A stretch of 31,315 bases of DNA from positions 1-31,315 of the forward strand of contig CALJLD010000196.1 in the NCBI GenBank assembly GCA_937982665.1. The letters run 5' to 3'. A program made the translations under genes and the position numbers. This DNA comes from an uncultured Planctomycetales bacterium (GTDB lineage: Bacteria; Planctomycetota; Planctomycetia; Pirellulales; S012-138). Shown here one piece after another: positions 25,345 through 31,315 of this stretch; positions within the stretch are counted from its first letter, which is position 1, and each line of letters begins with the position of its first letter. The notes under the pieces were generated by a model. That model made no database searches. It was given only the letters and a program-made list of their open reading frames with translations, and was not told the DNA's origin.

Positions 25345-25622
25345 GGGATCGAAATCCTTGAGTATCAACAGGTTAGGGAGCGGCGAACGGTCTGACAAAG
25401 AGCGGTTTCTGACGGATCATCTCGCCCCGTGTCGCAGCGAATGAAGCTGGAGAATCCCCGCAAGAATGATCGTTGTTCGTCCGTGCTGCTGGAATCTTGG
25501 CTGATTCTGACAGCATTTTCGCTTTGCCAGCAATCTCGCTCTGCGTTTTCGAATATCGCCCCACCGTCTGCCGGCCTTGTTTGTACCCCAATCCCGGCCA
25601 GGCTGTTTCACTTGCGGCTTGC
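25345..25622. other. Intergenic region between nagA and the head-GIN gene
   Basis: About 278 bases with no supported gene. A plus-strand frame (25429-25953) is open but mostly antisense to nagA and lacks a ribosome site. The region should hold the promoter of the minus-strand head-GIN gene; no clear box was found. Confidence 0.4.
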
Positions 25623-26807
25623 TCAAAGCGACCCAAACACAAGCTTGCCGCCCACAATTGTCGCCAGGACTTCAATTTCCGCCGATTCGTCGGCAGGCCA
25701 TTGCAGCAGGGTGAAATCCGCAGGGCTGCAAGGCTCCAGGAAGTTGTTGGCGTCGGAGTTCTCGTTCAGAAATCGCGCCGGCTGCACGCTGGCAAGATCA
25801 ATGGCGTTCGCTCGGGTGACGTCCGTATGTTGCGCGATGTTTGCGATGCCAACGGTCAATGGCATTGACGCGGCTGCCAACAGTGTTTCTTGCCCGGCAA
25901 CGACGATCTTGCCGCTGGACAGCAATTCGAGTTCGCACAAGCTGGTTTGGTAGCGGCCCGGCGGCATTCCGGCGCAACCGGACATGTCGCTGATCAAGAA
26001 ACATCGATTGGCGGTCTTGGCGCGAATGATTGGCTTGAGAACTTCCGGCGGAAGGTGAAAGCCGTCCGCGATCAGGCTTGCCCACAGGCGATCTTCCGCC
26101 AGCTGGCTCCAGATGTAGTTGGGATGTCGAGGAAGTGTCACGTGCGCGCCGTTGCCCAAGTGCGTGGACAGCGTTGCGCCCGCAGTCACAGCCGCGGCGA
26201 TTTGTTCGCCTTTTGCGGACGTGTGTCCAATGGCGACTTTGACGCCAAAGTTGGTGGCCCGGCGAATGAACTCGTCAGCTTCTGGATACTCCGCGGCCAT
26301 GGTAACCAGCCTGATCTGCCCTTGGGCCGCTTGTTGCAGTCGCTCAAACAACTCCCACGACGGAGGGCAGCAATGTTCCTTGGGATGCGCTCCGCGCGGT
26401 CCGTCTTCTGGCGAGAGGAACGGCCCTTCCAGGTGAATGCCTTCGATGCGAGCGCCCGTTGTGTTGGTTTGCTGCGCGGCGGCCGCGATGGTGGACATCG
26501 CATGTTCCAGCACTTCGGTGGCGGCTGTCGTGACCGTCGGTAAAAACCTTGCAACGCCTTGGCTGGCCATTGCGTTTGCGATCTTTAGCACGTCCGCAAC
26601 GGTCAACTCCGGCGAAGAGAACTCCCGTCCGCCGTGGCCATTCACCTGCAAGTCAAACAGTCCCGGCGCGAGGATCGGCAGCGACGACTCTCGTGGATCA
26701 ACGCTGGCCCGGACAAGTTGCGGCTCAACGGATTCCACAGTTCCGTCGCCCAGATTGACGGCCACAGCCTGGTTGGTGTCGTAGCGTCGAGCGAGAATGG
26801 GGTTCAT
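25623..26807 (-). CDS. nagA: N-acetylglucosamine-6-phosphate deacetylase
   Basis: 394 residues, the usual NagA length, starting MNPILARRYDTN. Amidohydrolase motifs appear in order: DLQVNGHGG (52-60), HLEGPF with Glu127, GHTSA with His195, STHLGNGAH with His216, DGFHL with His251 and ISDMSG with Asp274. These match the metal and substrate positions of the family. It removes the acetyl group from GlcNAc-6-P in the cytoplasm, yielding GlcN6P for NagB. The NagB-like fusion at 2683-4581 could take the next step, though the genes are 21 kb apart and their substrates may differ. GNGAH replaces the FNAM-type motif of E. coli NagA, so substrate preference may be shifted. It is divergent from the gene at 26934. 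Confidence 0.92.
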   Translation of the reverse strand: MNPILARRYDTNQAVAVNLGDGTVESVEPQLVRASVDPRESSLPILAPGLFDLQVNGHGGREFSSPELTVADVLKIANAMASQGVARFLPTVTTAATEVLEHAMSTIAAAAQQTNTTGARIEGIHLEGPFLSPEDGPRGAHPKEHCCPPSWELFERLQQAAQGQIRLVTMAAEYPEADEFIRRATNFGVKVAIGHTSAKGEQIAAAVTAGATLSTHLGNGAHVTLPRHPNYIWSQLAEDRLWASLIADGFHLPPEVLKPIIRAKTANRCFLISDMSGCAGMPPGRYQTSLCELELLSSGKIVVAGQETLLAAASMPLTVGIANIAQHTDVTRANAIDLASVQPARFLNENSDANNFLEPCSPADFTLLQWPADESAEIEVLATIVGGKLVFGSL

Positions 26808-26933
26808 TGAGGACAGATGCGAAATGACTGGAGTCCATAAGATCGACAGGTTGAAGCACCCGACGATTGGGCCGATGATAATACAGATGTCTCTATGGAA
26901 TGGGAATCGGCTTGCGTCCGCATAGTATCACAA

Positions 26934-27383
26934 ATGCAAGATGATGATTACAACGAGGGTCAAGAAGCTGGCGCGGAAGCATCCGACGCTTTGCGAGCTG
27001 AGTTGGACGGCACAAACCTGGATCCAGAAACTGAAGCCAGTGGATTCGATGTAGCGCCGGCAATCGATCGGCCGGAGCCACCCTTACCGCCAAAGTCGCC
27101 GCACGCAATCGCGAAGGAGAAAGATCTCTACGCCCCGCACGAGCTTGAGCGGCGGCAGCTGAGCATGTCCGGCTTGCTGATTGTGATGACGGCCGTGTCC
27201 GTTGGCCTGGCGCCCATCAGCTTCTTGCCGGTTGAGGTTTACGCCGCCGTGCTTGGCGTGCTGATCTTTCTGTTATTCATTCTTGCCGGATTGTTGGGAG
27301 CGAGAGAACTCATCGTTCGCGTGACGCTAATTTCTCTGCTGGTGGTCTATGCGATAACAATGCTTGTCGCGTTGTTGGACTGA
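26934..27383 (+). CDS. Small membrane protein with acidic N-terminal region, unknown function
   Basis: 149 residues from the ATG at 26934 (MQDDDYNEGQ...). The frame also has an ATG at 26895, 13 codons upstream; neither has a good ribosome site, so the start is uncertain. The first 60 residues are acidic and Pro-rich (for example DRPEPPLPPKSPH), then a basic/amphipathic stretch, then about three hydrophobic helices (GLLIVMTAVSVGLAPISFL, YAAVLGVLIFLLFILAGLL, VTLISLLVVYAITMLVALL). I recognise no family. The stop is 29 bases before the start of the LplA-like gene on the same strand, so the two may be co-transcribed. Confidence 0.65.
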   Translation: MQDDDYNEGQEAGAEASDALRAELDGTNLDPETEASGFDVAPAIDRPEPPLPPKSPHAIAKEKDLYAPHELERRQLSMSGLLIVMTAVSVGLAPISFLPVEVYAAVLGVLIFLLFILAGLLGARELIVRVTLISLLVVYAITMLVALLD

Positions 27384-27412
27384 TTGAACCCGTCCGCCAC
27401 ACGAATGCGAGT

Positions 27413-28105
27413 TTGACAATCTCCGAATTGCCGCTGCAACTGCTGGATGTGACGCTGCCTACCGTGCAGGAGAATCTTGCATTGGACGAGGCACTGCTGG
27501 ATGAAGCGGAAGACCTGGATGTCGGCAGCAACGAGACCCTCCGACTTTGGTCACCGCCAGACTTTGCCGTCATCATAGGGCGGAACTCCCAAATTGCCGT
27601 CGAAGTTGATCACCAGTATTGCCACGACAACAAGATCCCCATCTTGCGGCGCTCAAGCGGCGGAGCGACCGTCGTGATCGGTCCCGGCTGTTTAATGTAT
27701 TCGGTCATCCTCAGCTATCACCGCAGACCGCATCTTCGAGATTTGTCCGCCACGCACGAGTTTGTCTTAGGCCGAATCGCGCGAGCCATTCCCGGCAGCC
27801 GGCTGCGCGGAACAAGTGACCTGGCGATTGGCGAAAAGAAAATCGCCGGCAACTCCCTCCGGTGCAAGCGAAACCACTTCTTGTACCACGGGACGCTGCT
27901 GTTGAACTTTCCGCTGCACGTCATCGCTCAGGCATTGAAGATGCCTCCCCGCCAACCAGACTATCGTCGTGGCCGTTCGCACGAAGACTTTGTCGCCAAT
28001 TGCGGCCTGCCTGAAGAAGATGTTCGCAAGGCGATCATTGACGCCTGGAAGCCGACAGAAACTCGCACAATATGGCCGGAAGTTGACACAACATGTAGCG
28101 AATAG
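27413..28105 (+). CDS. Lipoate-protein ligase A family protein (BPL/LplA/LipB fold)
   Basis: 230 residues from a TTG at 27413; no in-frame ATG or GTG precedes it, and the next possible start would cut the fold. LplA-type signatures are present: ENLALDEALL (20-29), LRRSSGGATVV (78-88, matching R-R-x-S-G-G-G), and SDLAIGEKKIAGNSLR (135-150) with the catalytic-type lysine, followed by FLYHGTLLL. It attaches lipoate, octanoate or a related acyl group to carrier proteins in the cytoplasm. It is shorter than classical LplA (about 330) and lacks the accessory C-terminal domain, so it may be an octanoyltransferase-like (LipM-type) enzyme instead. The gene follows a small membrane protein gene closely. 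Confidence 0.88.
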   Translation: MTISELPLQLLDVTLPTVQENLALDEALLDEAEDLDVGSNETLRLWSPPDFAVIIGRNSQIAVEVDHQYCHDNKIPILRRSSGGATVVIGPGCLMYSVILSYHRRPHLRDLSATHEFVLGRIARAIPGSRLRGTSDLAIGEKKIAGNSLRCKRNHFLYHGTLLLNFPLHVIAQALKMPPRQPDYRRGRSHEDFVANCGLPEEDVRKAIIDAWKPTETRTIWPEVDTTCSE

Positions 28106-28118
28106 TTGCCAAACCAAG

Positions 28119-29279
28119 CTAGCGAAAAAACTCATCGAGTTCTGCCGTCAACGTCGCCAGCGCGTCCGCATCAATCGTGTCATAAGTGGTGTCGGCGTAG
28201 TCGCTACGTTTATCAAGCGCGTGTCCCAACTCGGAAAAGTAGTGGAAGCGAAAATCCTTTTGCCAGACATTCGTGGCGAGCAGTTGCACCGCTTGAGCGT
28301 TGTAGGCAGGCGTTTGATTGTCCCAAAGACCTTGGAAGAACGCGGCTTTGAATTCGGCCGTTTGCAAAATCTCCGTCACGCGCGGATAAGCTTCCTCCTG
28401 CTTGCGGAAGTCAATCGCCTTCAACAAACCGCCAACAAATAGCGAAGACAAGCTTGCCGCCTGAAACTCGGAAACGCTGATCAGCTGATCGTCGTTCAGG
28501 TCGAGTAGTTCGCGCTGCGCGATGAGCGCCTTTGCAAGATCGGAATCGGCTTGCAGTTCGTCCGCCTGCAGTTGGCCGTCATGGTTGGCGTCCAAAGTGG
28601 CGAACTGTGACGCAGGCCGCGCGATGTGCTGTTCAAATACCAGGTATTCCGTGCTCGTCGCATAGAAGCCCAACAATGCAACACCGGCGATCGCGTCATT
28701 CTGCTGGGCGGCTTGCAACGCAACGTACGTCCCAACGCTGTGGCCCAACAGATAGATCTGCGCATCAGGGTATTTCTCGCGCGCGAATGCCACGCCATCC
28801 AAACAGTCATTCACAAAGAACTGGAGTGGATTGGCGACGAACGCCTTCACCCCCGGATCATCGCGAATTGTCGGATCCTCGCGAAACTGCAACTGGACTT
28901 GAAAGGATCGCTTGTGATGGCGAATGACGGTGAACCCGGCGTTCACCAGGCTCTCGGCAATGTCACGGAAGAACAGGTTCTCTTTCCCATCGCGCGTTAC
29001 GGACGACAAATCTTGATCCATCGACTGTTGGCCCGAGCCGTGGCAAAAAATGATCACGCGTTGCGGATTGTCGCCCAATTGTTCCGCGGTCGGCGTCTGG
29101 ATCTTGCCGTCCAGCTTGTATCCGTCGCGGCAAGTCAGTTGGAATGATTCTTCCGCTGCTTGTGCTTCCGCCTGTTGTGCATCAGCGGAACCAGGAAACA
29201 TGCCGGCGGCGAAAAATACCGAAACGGTGACGACACTCATTTGCCAACGGAGTTGCAGCTGAGGAAAGAACGCAAACAT
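28119..29279 (-). CDS. Secreted alpha/beta hydrolase with two EF-hands in the lid
   Basis: 386 residues. A signal peptide (VVTVSVFFAAGMFPGSADA) ends near residue 34. The alpha/beta hydrolase core shows HGSG (80-83, oxyanion loop), GHSVG with nucleophile Ser181, the acid Asp320 in LWDNQTP and His353 in ELGHALD. Between strand 6 and the acid, where lid domains sit, lie two complete EF-hand loops: DANHDGQLQADE (230-241) and DLNDDQLISVSE (260-271), each with Asp/Asn/Asp and the terminal Glu. The pair would bind calcium and could gate substrate access in the periplasm. The substrate is unknown; an esterase or peptidase of the S9-like group is possible. It converges with the LplA-like gene (13-base gap) and is divergent from the UbiA gene. 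Confidence 0.88.
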   Translation of the reverse strand: MFAFFPQLQLRWQMSVVTVSVFFAAGMFPGSADAQQAEAQAAEESFQLTCRDGYKLDGKIQTPTAEQLGDNPQRVIIFCHGSGQQSMDQDLSSVTRDGKENLFFRDIAESLVNAGFTVIRHHKRSFQVQLQFREDPTIRDDPGVKAFVANPLQFFVNDCLDGVAFAREKYPDAQIYLLGHSVGTYVALQAAQQNDAIAGVALLGFYATSTEYLVFEQHIARPASQFATLDANHDGQLQADELQADSDLAKALIAQRELLDLNDDQLISVSEFQAASLSSLFVGGLLKAIDFRKQEEAYPRVTEILQTAEFKAAFFQGLWDNQTPAYNAQAVQLLATNVWQKDFRFHYFSELGHALDKRSDYADTTYDTIDADALATLTAELDEFFR

Positions 29280-29513
29280 TGATTCTGCAATCTCTTTCGA
29301 GTGGGAAATCGCCGGCGGTCAGAAAACGCGAGCATCCATCGTAATCCACGCCGCGGCGATTGTTAGGTTGCACTTCTTCGCGGAAGCTGTTCGCGGTTTC
29401 GCGGATTGCGGTATGGCGACAGGGAAAATACTATCCTGTTGGCCATTTTGTTTCGTCAGATAGGAATCTGGCTGAGCAATCTCGCGATCCCCCGTCACGA
29501 CGCGGAGTTTGTT

Positions 29514-30425
29514 TTGTCCTGGAAAACGCTCGCCGAGCTCGTTCGCCTGCCGAACGTCTTCTCCGCCGTGACCGATATCTTGCTGGGGTATTTCCTGGCC
29601 CAGGCGTTCGTCTCCACGCACGAACTGCTGCCGCTGGCCGTTCCGCTGGTGGCAACTGTTTGCTTGTACTGGGCGGGAATGGTCCTGAACGACTATTTCG
29701 ACGCCGACGTGGATGCCGTGGAGCGTGCGTTTCGTCCGATTCCTTCCGGCCGCATTGGCCGGGCTCAGGTTGGGCGGATTGGCTTTGCATTGCTGATTGC
29801 TGGCGTTGCCGTTTCCTGGCTCGCTCTTCCGCTCTTCGATAACCTGCGCCCAGGGCTGATTGGACTCTGCGTGGCCAGTTCCGTCCTGGCCTATGACGCA
29901 GGCCTCAATCGAACGCCGCTGGGCCCCATTGCAATGGGGAGCTGCCGGTTCTTCAACGTGCTGTTGGGCGCTGCGATGGTCGAGACGGCCGCTTCGCCGT
30001 GGTTTCCGCAAGCCGTGTGGCTGGCCGCCGGCGGAGTTGGCTGTTACATCGTCGGCGTGACATTCTTCGCCAGGACCGAAGCCACGGTCAGCTCGCGCGG
30101 CCAGTTGATTGGTGCCACGGCAATTATGTTCGCCGGCCTTGCGTTGGTGTCGCTCATTCCCCACTCCGCGGAATTCCCCAATCCGTTGCCGCCAACGTGG
30201 TGGCCGGCCATCTTTGGTTTTGCGTTGCTGATTGTCTGGCGCGTGCAACGTGCGGTCCGCGATCCGCGTCCGGAACGAGTGCAACCGGCCGTAGGCGGCC
30301 TGCTCCGGCTGCTGATCTTTCTGGACGCGTTGGCTCTCTGCACTGGCAATGTGTACGTTGCTTTGGGGATGTTGTTATTCGTGCCGCTGGCTCGCCTGCT
30401 GGGCCGCTGGATTTACAGCACATAA
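29514..30425 (+). CDS. UbiA-family prenyltransferase
   Basis: 303 residues from the TTG at 29514, with GGAG about 8 bases upstream; the frame stays open to a TTG at 29406 (339 residues) but the extension is not UbiA-like. The protein begins SWKTLAELVRLPNVFSAVTD, then about eight to nine membrane helices. The first Asp-rich motif, NDYFDADVDAVER followed by RPIPSG, matches the UbiA site that binds prenyl diphosphate through magnesium; a second site lies near SVLAYDAGLNRTPLGP. It should transfer a prenyl chain to an acceptor in the inner membrane, for example a quinone, haem or a sugar-like acceptor. Sequence style resembles EboC-type UbiA proteins, but no other ebo gene is nearby. The downstream creatininase gene starts 62 bases later. 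Confidence 0.88.
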   Translation: MSWKTLAELVRLPNVFSAVTDILLGYFLAQAFVSTHELLPLAVPLVATVCLYWAGMVLNDYFDADVDAVERAFRPIPSGRIGRAQVGRIGFALLIAGVAVSWLALPLFDNLRPGLIGLCVASSVLAYDAGLNRTPLGPIAMGSCRFFNVLLGAAMVETAASPWFPQAVWLAAGGVGCYIVGVTFFARTEATVSSRGQLIGATAIMFAGLALVSLIPHSAEFPNPLPPTWWPAIFGFALLIVWRVQRAVRDPRPERVQPAVGGLLRLLIFLDALALCTGNVYVALGMLLFVPLARLLGRWIYST

Positions 30426-30487
30426 TACGCTAATGCCCCAATGTCTTTGTGCTTTTGTAACGCTCGTGACTGGAGCCAACGTCTATC

Positions 30488-31291
30488 GTGAACAACAAAC
30501 CCTGGAACCTGGCGAACGCCACCTTGGCCGACATCCGCGAGCATGGGCCATACGAGGTTGCTGTCCTCCCGCTTGGAGCAACTGAGCCACACAATCTGCA
30601 CATGCCCCACGGTACGGATACGTTCCAGCTGGACGCCATTGGTGAGCGCGTTTGCGCCGCCGCGTGGCAGTCCGGAGGCAAGGTGCTGTTGCTGCCGGCG
30701 ATTCCCTACGGCACGGAGACCAACCTTCGCGAATGCCCTTTGGCCATCAACGCTAACCCGTCCACGTTGTTCGCGCTCGTGCGAGACATTGCCAGTTCGC
30801 TGCTGGGCTTTGGCATTCGCAAGCTGGTGCTGCTGAATGGACACGGCGGCAATGATTTCAAACCGCTTGTCCGCGAAATGTACGGAGCGGCCGACTTTGG
30901 GCAGCTGGGCGGCCACGTTTTTCTGTGCGATTGGTACCGCACGGTTGCGGATGTGACTAAGGAGATCTTCGCACAGCCTGGTGAACACGCCGATGAGATC
31001 GAAACGAGCCTGGGCCTGGCGTTCTTTCCCGAGTTGATTGCCCGCAATGCCGACGGAACTTTGGCCGCCGACGACGGGGCCACGCGAAAGACAAAGTTCA
31101 CAGCCGTCAACAGCGGCTGGGTTTCCATCACCCGCCCGTTTCATCTGCTGACCACAAACACCGGCGTGGGCAATCCACACCAGGCGTCAGCCGAGAAGGG
31201 CAAACAACTCATGGACGTCCTCGTCAGCCGCCTGGGCACTTTCCTGGCGGAGTTGGCGCAAGCGGAAATTGACGAGCAGTTTCCGTATTGA
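30488..31291 (+). CDS. Creatininase-family metalloamidohydrolase
   Basis: 267 residues from a GTG at 30488. Family motifs appear in order: LPLGATEPHNLHMPHGTD (27-44, metal Glu33 and Asp44), LLNGHGGND with His119, and GEHADEIETS with Glu170. These match the two-metal site of creatininase/FAPy-deformylase (MftE-like) proteins. The reaction is hydrolysis of a cyclic or formyl amide; the substrate cannot be fixed from sequence. The usual GSxEQHG becomes GATEPHN, a change I associate with planctomycete and related members. It lies directly behind the UbiA gene and is probably on the same transcript, but a shared pathway is not proven. The stop is 24 bases before the window's end. Confidence 0.9.
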   Translation: MNNKPWNLANATLADIREHGPYEVAVLPLGATEPHNLHMPHGTDTFQLDAIGERVCAAAWQSGGKVLLLPAIPYGTETNLRECPLAINANPSTLFALVRDIASSLLGFGIRKLVLLNGHGGNDFKPLVREMYGAADFGQLGGHVFLCDWYRTVADVTKEIFAQPGEHADEIETSLGLAFFPELIARNADGTLAADDGATRKTKFTAVNSGWVSITRPFHLLTTNTGVGNPHQASAEKGKQLMDVLVSRLGTFLAELAQAEIDEQFPY

Positions 31292-31315
31292 TGAACGGGC
31301 GGCGGTGTTTGGCGA

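Noticed and set aside
29319..30284. 321-codon minus-strand frame antisense to the UbiA gene
   Set aside because: Hydrophilic Arg/Gln/Asn-rich translation opposite clear membrane helices and the UbiA Asp motif.
30413..31180. 255-codon minus-strand frame antisense to the creatininase-family gene
   Set aside because: The plus strand has all three creatininase metal motifs.

Overview
The window looks like a chromosomal segment of a planctomycete, probably of the Pirellulales type. This is inferred from gene content: a 1299-residue Ser/Thr kinase with a DWGLAK activation segment, one membrane helix and a TPR tail, an Lpg1974-like outer-membrane barrel, a WD40-like secreted protein, a NagB/PIG-L fusion, and frequent GTG/TTG starts. 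No rRNA, tRNA, CRISPR array, transposase or phage gene was seen.

Layout. 1-1219 (minus) is a thioredoxin/trypsin-like protease fusion that runs off the left edge. 1534-4581 (minus) is a likely operon read as NagB/PIG-L fusion, hisH, small membrane protein. 4784-8207 (minus) is a tight three-gene module: a 53-residue membrane peptide with a YLDP..SGS motif, a NoeA-like methyltransferase and a membrane-bound alkaline-phosphatase-superfamily (sulfatase-like) protein. 8447-12346 (minus) is the large kinase, divergent from a membrane-anchored AAA ATPase (12718-14211), which is followed by a secreted WD40-like protein. Next come an MFS transporter (16189-17541) and a class-I glutamine-amidotransferase-like peptidase C26 homologue (17981-18769) that has lost its nucleophilic cysteine.

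The most interesting region is 19131-24661 (plus). A small Ala/Gly/Ser-rich secreted protein has its own strong-looking promoter and terminator. It is followed by an Lpg1974-like barrel, a second outer-membrane barrel with a long repeat-bearing N-terminal region, and two tandemly duplicated secreted C39-like cysteine peptidases. The combination of a C39-like peptidase, an outer-membrane barrel with a helical N-terminal extension and a small low-complexity secreted protein resembles the logic of the Pseudomonas Fap functional-amyloid system (FapD, FapF, FapB/C). I propose it as a Fap-like export locus; this is inference, not proof.

The right end holds a head-GIN/DUF2807 lipoprotein (minus), nagA (minus), a small membrane protein, an LplA-family ligase, an alpha/beta hydrolase with two EF-hands in its lid, a UbiA-family prenyltransferase and a creatininase-family hydrolase. 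nagA and the NagB/PIG-L fusion both point to amino-sugar turnover, although they are about 21 kb apart.
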